Shown piece by piece: positions 16,963 to 27,558 of a DNA stretch of 64,000 nucleotides (within the stretch, counting starts at the first letter, position 1; the number at the start of each line of letters is the position of its first letter). Position numbers and translations under genes: made by a program. The notes below the pieces were generated by a model that worked only from the letters and a program-made list of their open reading frames with translations, did not search any database and had not been told where the DNA came from. The stretch is from Aeromonas sp. FDAARGOS 1405 (GTDB lineage Bacteria > Pseudomonadota > Gammaproteobacteria > Enterobacterales > Aeromonadaceae), in the NCBI RefSeq assembly GCF_019048265.1, contig NZ_CP077311.1, positions 4,101,001-4,165,000 of the forward strand, in the 5' to 3' direction.

Positions 16963-17971
16963 GGCGGGCGTTGCGATAGGCCAGCGGCGTCATGCGGGTG
17001 TTGGCCTTGAAGAAACGGTTGAAGGCGCTCTGGGACGAGAAGCCGACCCGATCGCTGATGTTCTGCAGCGGTTGATCCCCCTCGCCCAGCAAGCGGCAAG
17101 CTTCGTTCACCCTCGCCTCCCTCAGCAGGGTGGAGAAGCTGCTCCCCTCCCCCTGCAATTTGCGATTGAGGGTCCAGCGGCTGACATTCATGGCCGCGCA
17201 CACCTCCTTGAGCAGGCTCTCGTCGCTCTCCAGCTCCCCTTCCCGGATCTTGTGGCGGATCCGCTCCCCCACCAGATAGGCAAAGGGGGCCCGCTCGGCG
17301 ATGTCGGCGCAGATCTGCGCCAGCTGGGCCAGTTGCAGATGACCCAGCGGTTCGTTGTAGCAGTGGCTGGGGCAGTCGAGCTGGGCGTTGTCGATGGTCA
17401 GGGTGTTTTCCCCCTGCTCCCAGCGGCAGCGGGCTCCAAAGAATTGATCCAGCAGCTGATGGCGCGGTGGCGGCCGCCCCGTGAAGCCCACCGAGACCTG
17501 GGGAGCCGCCAGATAGACCCGCAGGATCCGGTAGAGGATGATGAAGTTGGGGATGGCCTGACTCGCCCCCAGGCTGGCAGGCCCCTGATTGACATACAGG
17601 TATTGGCTGGCCTGCGCCCCCCGCCGCACCCGCAGCTCGTCACAACTACCGATGATGGGGCGATAGGCCAACAGCACCTCGAGCGCCGCTCGCGGCGAAG
17701 GCTGGTTCAGGCACAGGCTGATGAGGGGTGGATAGTGCTGGTAGAGCTGGCCGATGTCGTAGGAGAGGATGGTTTCGTGAAAACTGGCCAGATAGGGCTG
17801 CATCAGCTGCAGCATCCGGTAGTGGCTGTGGGCCGGCAGCCGGCCCTGTTCTCGCTCGATGTCGAACGACGTGAGGCCGCCCGCCATCAAAATGGCATCG
17901 GGATCTCCCCCCTGCTGCTGGCAGGCTCCCAGCATTCGTCTGATCACCTGGTTTGATACGCTCTGTGACAT
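16958..17971 (-). CDS. AraC-family transcriptional regulator
   Basis: This 337-residue protein starts at MSQSVSNQVIRRM (ATG at 17971, with GGAGG about 12 bases upstream). The frame extends further but the extra 56 residues look non-coding. The N-terminal 200 residues resemble the arabinose-binding-like domain of the OruR type of AraC regulators. The last 100 carry two helix-turn-helix units, DESLLKEVCAAMNVSRWTLN and LQNISDRVGFSSQSAFNR, ending in the usual TPLAYRN motif. It converges with the GH3 glucosidase gene, but nothing in the sequence shows it controls that gene. The effector is unknown. Confidence 0.87.
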   Translation of the reverse strand: MSQSVSNQVIRRMLGACQQQGGDPDAILMAGGLTSFDIEREQGRLPAHSHYRMLQLMQPYLASFHETILSYDIGQLYQHYPPLISLCLNQPSPRAALEVLLAYRPIIGSCDELRVRRGAQASQYLYVNQGPASLGASQAIPNFIILYRILRVYLAAPQVSVGFTGRPPPRHQLLDQFFGARCRWEQGENTLTIDNAQLDCPSHCYNEPLGHLQLAQLAQICADIAERAPFAYLVGERIRHKIREGELESDESLLKEVCAAMNVSRWTLNRKLQGEGSSFSTLLREARVNEACRLLGEGDQPLQNISDRVGFSSQSAFNRFFKANTRMTPLAYRNARQ

Positions 17972-18542
17972 CTGCCGTTCTGGCCTCCGTGCTGACAGGA
18001 AACTACTCGTGCTCTCCACCTTGTCGACTACTGATCCGCCCCCCATCGCACAGGGGCACAGGGTTAGGGGATCAGGGGCCATTATGGGGCGGTCACAGGA
18101 CGAGCAGATGTAACGGAGTGTAAAAGCACGGGTCAGCACTCATATTTACTCCCTCTCGTCAGACGAGACGATTTAAAAGTGCAGTCCGGCAGGAGTCGAA
18201 CAAGAGCCGCAGATAGTCAACCAGTCGCCCACCACGATAGGGAAGAGAATCACCCATATCAGGAGGCATACGACGAGCCGGCCGGGTTTCACACGGCATC
18301 GGCCCCATCCATCTGTTGAGCTGCATGGATCAGATGTGCCCGTGCATTATTCAGAAGCGGGCGGCAGAGTTGGAAAAACTGGCGGGGTTGTGTGGATTAG
18401 CGACACGCAGCTCACTGTGACATGGAGCCAAGCCACGGGAGTAGGTGTGAAAAAGCAGATAAAAACAATGCCAGTCAGGCTTCACTGACTGGCATTAGCC
18501 TCATACCGAGGTTTTCTATCACTGGGTAATCGCCATCTCCAT
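17972..18542. other. intergenic region upstream of the AraC-type gene
   Basis: This 571-bp region has no credible open frame. It contains the nlpI terminator at 18467-18496 and presumably the regulator's promoter. I see no operator or RNA gene that I can support; a tRNA-like scrap near 18190 did not fold. Confidence 0.6.
18467..18496 (-). terminator. intrinsic terminator of nlpI
   Basis: A 12-bp perfect stem AATGCCAGTCAG / CTGACTGGCATT with a 6-base loop is followed on the minus strand by GTTTTTA. Confidence 0.88.
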
Positions 18543-19478
18543 TCAGGAGGGCTGTTCGCCTTTGCTCTGGGCTCCCGGCGGCAAGGGCTTGCGTGCCATC
18601 AGCTCCAGTTCGAGCAGAGCATAGCGGTGCTCGATGAAGTCATAGACGTTGTTGGAGAGCGCCAACTTGAAGTAGCTGATGGCTTCCTTGCGGTTGCCTT
18701 TGCCCAACTCGAACTTGCCCAGATAGAAATAGGTTTCACACAGGCGCTCGGCCAGCTCCCGGTTATCCTTCACCCCTTTCACCACGTTGCCCATCAGCTG
18801 GGACGCGTTGATCTCACCTGTGTAGAGACGCACCAGATCCCAGTTCCAGGCATCGTCATCGTACTTGTTGAGGCGCTCGCGCATCCGGCTCATGGCCGCA
18901 GCGGGATTGAGCTTCTGCTCGGCCAGATAGAGCCAGATCACCCGATAGGGGTCTTCCGGCTGCGCTTCGTAGAAACGCTTCATATCGGCCGCAGCCAGCT
19001 CGGGACGGTTACCGTAATAGAGGGCAATGCCGCGGTTAAGGTAGGCATAGTCATAATCGGGTGCCAGCTCGAGGGCTGAGTCGAATGCCTCATAGGCTTC
19101 GTCGTAGTTCTGCTGCTGTACCAGATAGACACCGATGAAGTTGTAGGCTTCGGCGAAATCCGGCTTCTCCCGCAGGGCCCGGTTGAAATCGAGACGAGCG
19201 AGGGAACGCAAGCCGACGCGATCAAACACCACGGCACGTTCATAGAACAACTCGGCCCGTTGCTCCGTGGTCAACTCCATTTCACTCAGCATCTGCCCGA
19301 GTCGGGCGAGCGCCAACTCGCTTTGGTAGGAGACCTGCAGGGGGGTCGCCAATACCAGTGAAGCAGGCTGCGCCTTGGGAACCTTAGGGGTGTTGACATG
19401 ACTGCTACTGCTGCAACCCCACATGGGGAGCAACAACAGGATACCAAGGAGGTATCCAATCCCTTTCCTGACGTTCAA
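18543..19478 (-). CDS. nlpI: TPR lipoprotein NlpI
   Basis: This 311-residue lipoprotein has a lipobox LLLPMWGC (Cys about residue 22) and a run of TPR helices (about 60-290), including YNFIGVYLVQQQNYDEAYEAF and YAYLNRGIALYYGNRPE. In E. coli NlpI is an outer-membrane adaptor that helps protease Prc degrade MepS and scaffolds peptidoglycan hydrolases. The start codon is TTG at 19478, supported by GGAG six bases before it; no ATG exists ahead of the lipobox. No pnp gene lies upstream, unlike in E. coli. A terminator follows. Confidence 0.92.
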   Translation of the reverse strand: MNVRKGIGYLLGILLLLPMWGCSSSSHVNTPKVPKAQPASLVLATPLQVSYQSELALARLGQMLSEMELTTEQRAELFYERAVVFDRVGLRSLARLDFNRALREKPDFAEAYNFIGVYLVQQQNYDEAYEAFDSALELAPDYDYAYLNRGIALYYGNRPELAAADMKRFYEAQPEDPYRVIWLYLAEQKLNPAAAMSRMRERLNKYDDDAWNWDLVRLYTGEINASQLMGNVVKGVKDNRELAERLCETYFYLGKFELGKGNRKEAISYFKLALSNNVYDFIEHRYALLELELMARKPLPPGAQSKGEQPS

Positions 19479-19568
19479 TGAACACTCCGACGCTTACGCT
19501 TGACCCCGCATATGGTAAAGGTCAGCCGCCACTTTGTCATGTAGCTGAGCCCCTCTCCATCAAATAAA

Positions 19569-19937
19569 TCAGGATTCGACAGGGTATCCGGCCTCCAGCC
19601 AGCCGCGAAAACCGCCGTCAACACTGATTACGTTGCGATAACCCATCTGTTGCAAATTGTCGGCCGCCAGTACGGAGCGAAAACCGCCACCACAATAGAG
19701 ATAGAGTGTGGTCTCGGGATCCGGGAACAGGGTCTCGATATCCCGCTCAATCACTCCACGACCCAGATATTGGGCTCCGGGCAGATGGCCTTTGGCCCAC
19801 TCGCTCTCTTCCCGCACGTCGATCAGGTGAAACGTGCGCCCTTCATCCTGCCAGCGCTTGATCTGGTGAACATCGGTTTCGGTGATGCGGGAGCGGATCC
19901 CGTCAACCAGCGCCAAAAAACGGGGATTGTGTTGCAT
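19569..19937 (-). CDS. single-domain rhodanese (sulfurtransferase)
   Basis: This 122-residue protein consists of one rhodanese domain with the HLIDVREESEWAKGHLPGA strand and the active-site loop YCGGGFRS, where the Cys near residue 82 would carry the persulfide. The six-residue loop size fits sulfur-transferring rhodaneses rather than Cdc25-like phosphatases. It has no signal peptide, so it is cytoplasmic. AGGAG lies 7 bases before the ATG. It lies between the secF terminator and nlpI and is transcribed separately. Confidence 0.88.
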   Translation of the reverse strand: MQHNPRFLALVDGIRSRITETDVHQIKRWQDEGRTFHLIDVREESEWAKGHLPGAQYLGRGVIERDIETLFPDPETTLYLYCGGGFRSVLAADNLQQMGYRNVISVDGGFRGWLEAGYPVES

Positions 19938-19993
19938 GGCAAGCTCCTTTTGTTGACATCATCTGCGTCAGCAAACGACACGCAGAGATAAGA

Positions 19994-20017
19994 AAAGAGC
20001 GCCATTAGGCGCTCTTT
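19994..20017 (-). terminator. intrinsic terminator of the queA-tgt-yajC-secDF operon
   Basis: A 10-bp stem AAAGAGCGCC / GGCGCTCTTT with an ATTA loop is followed by TTCTTA on the minus strand, just after secF. Confidence 0.85.
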
Positions 20018-20020
20018 CTG

Positions 20021-20968
20021 TTACGGCAGGATCTCCTGCTGATCCGCGCCCTCTTTCTCTACCTGGGTGGGCAGCATGTGCTCGCGCTTGACGCCGAGGA
20101 ACATGGCAAACGCACTCGCCACATAGATGGAGGAGTAGGTACCGAAAGCCACACCGATCACCATGGCCACGGCAAAACCGTGGATCAGCGCGCCACCCTT
20201 GAGCAGCAGCGCCAGCACCACCACGAAGGTGAGGCCGGAGGTGATGATAGTACGGCTCAGGGTCTCGGTCATGGAGAGATCCAGGATGTAGTCGGTATCC
20301 CCTTTACGCACCTTGCGGAAGTTCTCCCGCAAGCGGTCGAACACCACTATGGTATCGTTCAGGGAGTAACCCACCAGGGTCATCAGCGCCGCCAGTACGG
20401 TCAAGTCGAACTCGTACTGGAAGTAGGCAAAGACACCCAGGGTGATCACCACGTCATGCACCAGCGAGAGAATGCCGCCCATGGCCAGACGCCATTCAAA
20501 GCGCACCGCCACGTAGATCAGGATACAGATGATGGAGGCCAGCATCGCCAGCGCCCCGTCAGTGGCCAGCTCGTCACCGACTGAAGGGCCGACGAATTCG
20601 ACGCGTTTGAGCACTGCGCCCTCATCGAGCAGCTTGGCCGCCGCAAGCACCTCGTTACCCTGCTGCTCGACCTTGACCCCCTCTTTCGGGGTCAGACGGA
20701 ACAGCACGTCACGGCTGGAGCCAAAGTGTTGCAGGGTGGCCCCTTCAATCTTCTGCTCTTCCAGAACGTCGTGGATCTTGTCCAGGCTCACCGACTGCTG
20801 GAATCCCACCTCGATGGTGGTTCCACCGGTAAAGTCCAGACCCCAGTTCAGCCCCCGATCAAACAGGAAGAACAGGGCTACCACCATCAGCACGGAAGAG
20901 AAAACCACACCCGGCTTGGCATAGCGCATAAACGGGATCGGTTTTTCAAAATGTAGAATCTGAAACAT
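20021..20968 (-). CDS. secF: protein translocase subunit SecF
   Basis: This 315-residue inner-membrane protein of the RND-type SecDF complex uses the proton gradient to pull proteins across during Sec export. It starts MFQILHFEKPIPFMRYAK (ATG at 20968, behind GAGGATAGAG, 10 bases after the secD stop). The first membrane helix is near 18-38, and conserved TGGTTIEVGF and VGPSVGDEL lie in the periplasmic part. Helices 2-6 follow, with the GYSLNDTIVVFDRLREN core near 225. E. coli SecF is 323 residues, so it is full length. Confidence 0.96.
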   Translation of the reverse strand: MFQILHFEKPIPFMRYAKPGVVFSSVLMVVALFFLFDRGLNWGLDFTGGTTIEVGFQQSVSLDKIHDVLEEQKIEGATLQHFGSSRDVLFRLTPKEGVKVEQQGNEVLAAAKLLDEGAVLKRVEFVGPSVGDELATDGALAMLASIICILIYVAVRFEWRLAMGGILSLVHDVVITLGVFAYFQYEFDLTVLAALMTLVGYSLNDTIVVFDRLRENFRKVRKGDTDYILDLSMTETLSRTIITSGLTFVVVLALLLKGGALIHGFAVAMVIGVAFGTYSSIYVASAFAMFLGVKREHMLPTQVEKEGADQQEILP

Positions 20969-20978
20969 CTCTCTATCC

Positions 20979-22832
20979 TCAGATGGGCAGCTTGTCGATA
21001 CGCCGTCCACCCCAAGCCAGGTTGATAATGGCACGGGAAACTGTGATGGCAGTAAACATGGAGGCGGTCAGACCAATGCCCAGCGTCAGGGCAAAGCCCT
21101 TGATGGCGCCAGTACCGATACCGAACAGGATCACGCAAGTGATCAGCGAGGTCACGTTGGAGTCGGCGATGGTGGAGAATGCCCGATCAAAGCCCAGATG
21201 GATGGCTTGCTGAACACCGCGACCGTTGCGGATCTCTTCACGAATACGCTCGTAGATCAGCACGTTGGCATCCACCGCCATCCCCAGCGTCAAGACGATA
21301 CCGGCGATCCCCGGCAGGGTCATGGTGGCACCCGGGATCATCGACATGATGCCGACAATCAACACCAGGTTCATACAGAGCGCCAGGTTGGCGACCCAGC
21401 CGAACGCGCGGTAGTAGATCCCCATGAACAGCACGATCACCAGCATGGCCCAGCCGATGGCTTCCATACCGCTGTCGATGTTCTGTTGACCCAGGCTCGG
21501 GCCAATGGTGCGTTCTTCCACGATCTGGATCGGGGCGATCAGGGCACCGGCACGCAGCAGCAGCGCCAGGTTGTGGGCTTCGTTGGCGTTGTCGATACCT
21601 GTGATACGGAACTGGCTGCCAAGACGCGACTGGATGGTGGCGACGTTGATCACCTCCTCCTGCTTGCGGAACTTGCGCTTGCCATCCGGACCAGGCTGAC
21701 CAACCGGCTTGTACTCGATGAAGACAGTCGCCATCCCTTTACCCACGTTGTCCTTGGTAAAGTTGGCCATCTTGTTGCCACCCTGGCCATCCAGCTTGAT
21801 GTTGACCTGGGGACGGCTGTACTCGTCGAAACCGGACTGGGCACCCACGATGTGGTCACCGGTCAGGATCACCCGCTTGTGCAGTACCACAGGACGACCA
21901 TTGCGATCGGTATAGACCTTGGAGCTGGGAGGTACTCGCCCTTCCGCGGCAGCCTGAATATCAGCAGCCTCATCCACCATGTGGAACTCCAGGGTAGCGG
22001 TCGCCCCTAGGATTTCCTTGGCGCGGGCAGTGTCCTGAATACCGGGCAGTTCAACGACAATGCGCTCGGCGCCTTGCTGTTGTACCAACGGCTCGGCCAC
22101 ACCCAGTTCGTTGACCCGGTTACGGATGATGGTGATGTTCTGCTCCAGGGCGTACTTCTTCACTTCCTTGATCTTGGCTTCGCTCAGACCAGCCAGCAGG
22201 ATGAACTCATCCCCTTTCTGCTCGGTAGTGAAAGTCAAATCAGGGTTCTGACGACGCAGATGAGAAACGGCGCGTTCCTGATCGGCTTCGTCACGGAAGA
22301 TCACCTGCACCTGATCACCGACCCGGCGCACGCCGGAGTAACGGATCTTCTGGGTGCGCAGCTCGGCACGGAAATCCTGCACCATCTGCTCTTGCTGCTT
22401 GGTCAGTGCTTCGGCCATGTCCACTTCCATCAGGAAGTGCACACCACCGCGCAGGTCAAGACCCAGCTTCAGAGGGGCCGCACCGATGGCTTCGAGCCAG
22501 GCGGGAGTGGAAGGTGCCAGGTTGAGTGCGGTAATGAAGTTGTCACCCAGCTTGTTGGCAACAATATCGCGCGCCTTGAGCTGGTCTTCGGTGTTCTTGA
22601 AACGGATCAGGATCAGACCGTGCTCGAACGCAGCATGTTTGACCGGGATTTTCGCCTCGTCGAGCGTCTGTGTCACCAGGTCAAGGGTATCTAGCTTGAC
22701 TTCGGCACCACGGCTGGCAGAAACCTGCAGGGCCGGGTCTTCGCCGTAAAGATTGGGGGCTGCATATAGAAAACCGATGGCGATCACGAAGACCACCATC
22801 AGGTATTTCCACAGCGGATAGCGATTCAACAC
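20979..22832 (-). CDS. secD: protein translocase subunit SecD
   Basis: This 617-residue protein is full length against E. coli SecD (615). It starts [21 protein letters not shown], with conserved [16 protein letters not shown] near 125, the P1 periplasmic domain, and helices 2-6 after about 450 containing [17 protein letters not shown]. The start codon is GTG at 22832, supported by AAGGAG six bases upstream. It works with SecF and YajC encoded on either side. Confidence 0.97.
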   Translation of the reverse strand: MLNRYPLWKYLMVVFVIAIGFLYAAPNLYGEDPALQVSASRGAEVKLDTLDLVTQTLDEAKIPVKHAAFEHGLILIRFKNTEDQLKARDIVANKLGDNFITALNLAPSTPAWLEAIGAAPLKLGLDLRGGVHFLMEVDMAEALTKQQEQMVQDFRAELRTQKIRYSGVRRVGDQVQVIFRDEADQERAVSHLRRQNPDLTFTTEQKGDEFILLAGLSEAKIKEVKKYALEQNITIIRNRVNELGVAEPLVQQQGAERIVVELPGIQDTARAKEILGATATLEFHMVDEAADIQAAAEGRVPPSSKVYTDRNGRPVVLHKRVILTGDHIVGAQSGFDEYSRPQVNIKLDGQGGNKMANFTKDNVGKGMATVFIEYKPVGQPGPDGKRKFRKQEEVINVATIQSRLGSQFRITGIDNANEAHNLALLLRAGALIAPIQIVEERTIGPSLGQQNIDSGMEAIGWAMLVIVLFMGIYYRAFGWVANLALCMNLVLIVGIMSMIPGATMTLPGIAGIVLTLGMAVDANVLIYERIREEIRNGRGVQQAIHLGFDRAFSTIADSNVTSLITCVILFGIGTGAIKGFALTLGIGLTASMFTAITVSRAIINLAWGGRRIDKLPI

Positions 22833-22850
22833 GCTGTGCTCCTTGGGAGA

Positions 22851-23186
22851 TTAAAGGGACTGGATAGAACCCTTGGGCAGAACGGCAGAGACGAAGTCCT
22901 TTTTGATGGTGACTTGAGTCTGGTCGTTCAGAGCGATCACCAGGTAATCGCTGTCAGCAGCCACTTTGGCAATCTTGCCAACCAGACCACCGGAAGTGAG
23001 CACTTCATCACCCTTGGACAAGGAGCTCATCAGATTGCGATGATCTTTGGCGCGCTTGGCCTGGGGACGATAGATCATGAAGTAGAAGATCAGGCCAAAT
23101 ACGGCCAGCATGATGATCATTTCCATACCACCACCCTGTGCACCCGGTGCTGCGCCTTCTGCATACGCCTTGGAGATAATGCTCAT
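22851..23186 (-). CDS. yajC: preprotein translocase accessory subunit YajC
   Basis: This 111-residue protein has one membrane helix (about 22-40, MEMIIMLAVFGLIFYFMIYRPQ) and the conserved YRPQAKRAKDHRNLMSSL and GDEVLTSGGLVGKI segments. It copurifies with SecDF in E. coli. It lies between tgt and secD, in the usual order. Confidence 0.95.
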   Translation of the reverse strand: MSIISKAYAEGAAPGAQGGGMEMIIMLAVFGLIFYFMIYRPQAKRAKDHRNLMSSLSKGDEVLTSGGLVGKIAKVAADSDYLVIALNDQTQVTIKKDFVSAVLPKGSIQSL

Positions 23187-23237
23187 TTAACAACCTCTTA
23201 TTGATGTAGATTTGAAAAACAAAATTATATGTTGTTG

Positions 23238-24386
<1,149 letters not shown>

Positions 24387-24448
24387 TCAGTCAGAGAAAC
24401 AGTCTGACAATAGGAGGGCCGCTCAGGGCCCGGTAAATACGCTGAAGC

Positions 24449-25501
24449 TTATGCTTCAACCTGGCGACGGGTGACGAACATGGCGTCCCCGTAGCTGAAG
24501 AAACGGTACTGCTCGGCCACCGCTGCCTGATAGGCCGCCATCACGTTGTCATAACCGGCAAAGGCACTGACCAGCATGATCAAGGTCGACTCCGGCAGAT
24601 GGAAGTTGGTGACCATGGCATCGACAATCTGGAACTGGTAGCCAGGGAAGATGAAGATATCGGTGTCACTAAAGAAGGGCGCCAGCGGTTTGCCCTGCGC
24701 CAAGGTAACCTTGGCCGCGCTCTCCAGCGAACGCACCGATGTGGTCCCCACCGCAATCACCCGACCACCACGGGCACGGGTGGCCGCGATGGCATCCACC
24801 ACCTCTTGCGGCACTTCCGCATACTCGGAGTGCATGTGGTGATCTTCAATCTTCTCAACCCGCACCGGCTGGAAGGTCCCCGCCCCTACATGCAGGGTGA
24901 CGAAGGCCGTTTCAACCCCTTTGGCCCGAATTTTCGCAAGCAGCGGCTCATCAAAGTGCAGACCGGCGGTCGGCGCGGCAACGGCGCCCGGCTTTTGATT
25001 GTAAACAGTCTGGTAGCGCTCCTTGTCGGCATCCTCGTCGGGACGGTCGATGTAGGGAGGCAGCGGCATGTGGCCGATGGCTTCCAAAATCTCCAGTACC
25101 GGACGCGGGTCGAGGAAGTGGATCTCGAACAAGGCGTCGTGACGGGCGCGCATCTCTGCCTCCACGCCCCCATCCATGATCATCCGGGTGCCCGGCTTGG
25201 GTGCCTTGGATGCCCGGACATGAGCCAGCACGCTGTGCTCGTCCAGAATGCGCTCGACCAGTACCTCCAGCTTGCCACCGCTGGCCTTCTGGCCAAACAT
25301 GCGCGCCGGAATGACGCGGGTGTTGTTGAATACCAGCAGATCGCCCGGATTGAGCTGATCCAGCACATCGACAAATTGACCGTGGCGCAGAGCGCCAGTT
25401 TGACCATCGAGCTGCAACAGGCGGCTAGCGGTACGCTCCGCCATCGGATAGCGGGCAATCAGCTCGTCTGGCAGATCAAAATGAAAATCGGATACTTGCA
25501 T
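24449..25501 (-). CDS. queA: S-adenosylmethionine:tRNA ribosyltransferase-isomerase QueA
   Basis: This 350-residue protein starts [19 protein letters not shown] and carries the conserved [28 protein letters not shown] and [12 protein letters not shown] segments. It builds epoxyqueuosine on preQ1-modified tRNA. It is the first gene of the queA-tgt-yajC-secD-secF run and has a GAGGTGAAAG Shine-Dalgarno. Confidence 0.97.
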   Translation of the reverse strand: MQVSDFHFDLPDELIARYPMAERTASRLLQLDGQTGALRHGQFVDVLDQLNPGDLLVFNNTRVIPARMFGQKASGGKLEVLVERILDEHSVLAHVRASKAPKPGTRMIMDGGVEAEMRARHDALFEIHFLDPRPVLEILEAIGHMPLPPYIDRPDEDADKERYQTVYNQKPGAVAAPTAGLHFDEPLLAKIRAKGVETAFVTLHVGAGTFQPVRVEKIEDHHMHSEYAEVPQEVVDAIAATRARGGRVIAVGTTSVRSLESAAKVTLAQGKPLAPFFSDTDIFIFPGYQFQIVDAMVTNFHLPESTLIMLVSAFAGYDNVMAAYQAAVAEQYRFFSYGDAMFVTRRQVEA

Positions 25502-25644
25502 CTTTCACCTCGGGGGGAATCGGCGGCTAGTCTAGTTATCCCCATCTTCCAAGGCAACCCAAAAGACCAAAAACCCAAGAGAGACAAGGGGTAGCGGGCA
25601 ATTTTGTGACCACCAACCGGTTAATGACTCTTTAATGTTTTGTA

Positions 25645-25658
25645 TTGACCCTGATCAT
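25645..25658 (+). promoter_or_regulatory. candidate FNR box upstream of the CBS gene
   Basis: TTGAC-CCTG-ATCAT matches the FNR consensus TTGAT-N4-ATCAA at 8 of 10 bases. Its centre lies 41 bases before a possible start near 25693, whose -10 would be TAGGGT (25681-25686). This is the class II activator spacing. Confidence 0.45.
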
Positions 25659-25731
25659 GTTTTGCCACCCATGGCTGGGCTAGGGTGGAGAGAGGCGGTG
25701 AAGAAAAACCAATGTAATCAGGAGGCCTACC

Positions 25732-26178
25732 ATGATGACCCTATCCGAGATCATGACAGAACATCCCTTCACTCTGGGACCGGAGAACAGTGTCAAACAG
25801 GCGATGGATCTGATGCAACAAGAGCGGATCCGCCATATTCCCATCGTTGACGAGCAGCACCATTTGCTTGGGCTGGTGACCCTCACCGATATCCTGGCCA
25901 CCCGGGAATCCAAGCTGCTGCTGATAAGTCCGGAGCGGGAGGCTGAATTCACTGATAGTGTCCACCTTGACGAGATCATGACCCGTCAGGTCGCGAGCGT
26001 GGATCCCCATGCCGGCATCAAGGAGGCTGCCCTCTACCTGCAGCGGCACCGGTATGGCTGCCTGCCGGTACTCAAAGGACGCAAGCTGATCGGCATTGTC
26101 ACCGAGTCGGACTTTATTGCCGTGGCCATCAACCTGTTGGAATTGATGGAAGAGCAGGATCCCCCGACCGATTTTTGA
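25732..26178 (+). CDS. CBS-domain protein
   Basis: This 148-residue cytoplasmic protein is made of two CBS motifs (about 5-60 and 78-140), each with the usual VDEQHHLLGLVTLTDI or LKGRKLIGIVTESDF ending. A CBS pair binds adenine nucleotides and usually regulates another protein. No enzyme domain is fused, so its partner is unknown. AGGAGG lies eight bases before the ATG. A candidate FNR box upstream suggests oxygen-dependent expression. Confidence 0.88.
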   Translation: MMTLSEIMTEHPFTLGPENSVKQAMDLMQQERIRHIPIVDEQHHLLGLVTLTDILATRESKLLLISPEREAEFTDSVHLDEIMTRQVASVDPHAGIKEAALYLQRHRYGCLPVLKGRKLIGIVTESDFIAVAINLLELMEEQDPPTDF

Positions 26179-26287
26179 TGGAGCAACCTGTAATTAAATT
26201 ACAATAAAAGCGTTTTCAGCCGTCAAAATAAGCTAAAATGATGAAACACTTTCATTTTGACTGAAAAATTACACCAAATACTTGCCT

Positions 26288-26303
26288 TGTGATCTGCGTC
26301 ACA
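26288..26303 (+). promoter_or_regulatory. perfect CRP-type palindrome
   Basis: TGTGA-TCTGCG-TCACA has both half-sites perfect. It lies 110 bp after the CBS gene and 70-90 bp before the probable 5' end of the small RNA candidate. Confidence 0.75.
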
Positions 26304-26354
26304 CTATCATCCCTCTCATGCAATAGTTGCCGAGGGGGAGAAAAGGGATTGTGC

Positions 26355-26489
26355 ACCCATTATCTTCCTCTCATATGTCTGCAAGTTTGCACACCCCGTA
26401 GTTAGTCTTTGCTGTAAAGCATTTGTTTATATAGCCATTCCTTGTTTGATGACCCGGCCCTGTCGTTGCGATAGCGCCGGGATTTTTTT
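26355..26489 (+). ncRNA. candidate CRP-controlled small RNA
   Basis: Between the CBS gene and ahpC there is no coding frame, yet a perfect CRP site is followed by a strong orphan intrinsic terminator. The terminator has a stem CCCGGC...GCCGGG with an inner CTGTCG-TTG-CGATAG stem (26453-26481) and seven T. The terminator does not belong to the CBS gene in any obvious way, since it is 275 bp away. A transcript of about 100-135 nt would include a small TGCT-GTAA-AGCA hairpin near 26410. The 5' end is uncertain. I could not match it to Spot 42, CyaR, GcvB or FnrS from memory. Confidence 0.5.
26453..26489 (+). terminator. intrinsic terminator of the small RNA candidate
   Basis: The long stem is CCCGGC + CTGTCG, loop TTG, CGATAG + GCCGGG, with a single C-C mismatch. 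It is followed by A and seven T. Confidence 0.85.
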
Positions 26490-26718
26490 ATCCGCGTTTT
26501 CTGCTCTCCCCCTTGTCAGCACATCTCCATCGCTGCAACCAGTTCCCTCAACCTCCTGCGCCACCTGTTTGCTCCACCGTTTATCTCATCGCGTCGCCAT
26601 GCCTCTGCACACCTCTTCTCATGCCTTGAAAAGGCGATGTAGCGCACAGATATTGAACCATGACAAGGAGTTATCTCAGTAGGCCAGAGATATTCATGTT
26701 AGGTACAGCCATAGTGAG

Positions 26719-26786
26719 CTATCTAATAAGTAGATTTAAGCGATTCAAAAATGCGGCTTTTATCGATTAGCGGAAGCCCCTATGAT
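26719..26786 (+). promoter_or_regulatory. ahpC promoter with OxyR-like element
   Basis: CTAT-N7-GTAG-N7-CGAT (26719-26744) follows the 4+7 spacing of the OxyR motif ATAG-N7-CTAT, and the flexible T and A inside the right half also match; the leftmost half is missing. TATGAT (26781-26786) is a good -10 with a poor -35, as expected for an activator-dependent promoter. OxyR control of ahpC is known in enterics. Confidence 0.35.
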
Positions 26787-26869
26787 GAATCCATCGAAAG
26801 TTAAGCGCCTCGTCTGGCAAGACTCTTCAACACCAGACAGGCATATGTACATCACCAAGGAGCAATTAC

Positions 26870-27436
26870 ATGTCTACCTACATCAACACTGAAATCAAGC
26901 CGTTTAATGCTACCGCCTACCACAATGGCAAATTCGTGCAGGTCTCTGACGCAGACCTGAAAGGCAAGTGGTCCGTGGTCTTCTTCTACCCGGCTGACTT
27001 CACCTTCGTCTGCCCGACCGAGCTGGGCGATCTGGCTGACAACTACGCTGAATTCCAGAAGCTGGGCGTCGAGATCTACGCTGTCTCTACCGATACCCAC
27101 TTCACCCATAAGGCTTGGCACGACACGTCTGACACCATCAAGAAGATCCAGTATCCGATGATTGGCGACCCGACCGGCACCATTACCCGCAACTTTGGCG
27201 TGATGATCGAAGAAGCCGGCCTGGCCGACCGCGGTACCTTCGTGATTGATCCGCAGGGCATCATCCAGATCGTCGAGATCAACGCTGGCGGCATCGGCCG
27301 TGACGCCCTGGAGCTGCTGCGCAAAGTCAAAGCAGCTCAGTATGTCGCCTCCCACCCGGGTGAAGTGTGCCCGGCCAAGTGGAAAGAAGGTGAAGCTACC
27401 CTGGCCCCGTCCCTGGATCTGGTAGGCAAGATCTAA
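26870..27436 (+). CDS. ahpC: alkyl hydroperoxide reductase peroxiredoxin AhpC
   Basis: This 188-residue typical 2-Cys peroxiredoxin reduces H2O2 and organic peroxides. The peroxidatic Cys lies in FTFVCPTE (Cys48) and the resolving Cys in GEVCPAKW (about 167). The GGIGR motif and a C-terminal helix with a YF-like end mark the peroxide-sensitive class. AAGGAG lies nine bases before the ATG. Its reductase AhpF is encoded directly downstream. Confidence 0.97.
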   Translation: MSTYINTEIKPFNATAYHNGKFVQVSDADLKGKWSVVFFYPADFTFVCPTELGDLADNYAEFQKLGVEIYAVSTDTHFTHKAWHDTSDTIKKIQYPMIGDPTGTITRNFGVMIEEAGLADRGTFVIDPQGIIQIVEINAGGIGRDALELLRKVKAAQYVASHPGEVCPAKWKEGEATLAPSLDLVGKI

Positions 27437-27450
27437 GCCTTCCGCTTCCA

Positions 27451-27476
27451 AGACCGGCCCGCATAAGGGCCGGTCT
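27451..27476 (+). other. ahpC-ahpF intercistronic hairpin
   Basis: A 10-bp perfect stem AGACCGGCCC / GGGCCGGTCT with a 6-base loop lies between the genes and has no proper T-run. It could lower ahpF relative to ahpC by partial termination or by stabilising ahpC mRNA. Confidence 0.6.
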
Positions 27477-27558
27477 GCTTTCCGGCCCTCAGAAACGCCA
27501 TCGCGCGCTTTTGACCTGTGAAGATGCCGACCCGCAATCACCAAGAAGGAATTCGAAG

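Larger units (their letters stand above)
26179..26869. other. CBS-ahpC intergenic region
   Basis: This 691-bp region has no credible coding frame. It holds the CRP site, the small RNA candidate with its terminator, a C-rich G-poor stretch (about 26495-26625) that could aid Rho termination, and the ahpC promoter with an OxyR-like element. Confidence 0.65.

Noticed and set aside
18185..18215. T-arm-like string GGAGTCGAAC suggesting a tRNA fragment
   Set aside because: The flanking bases do not pair into a T stem, and no acceptor or anticodon arm is present.
26446..26682. A 78-codon plus-strand frame downstream of the CRP site
   Set aside because: It runs across the strong terminator, has no Shine-Dalgarno and its residues look like translated C-rich leader DNA.
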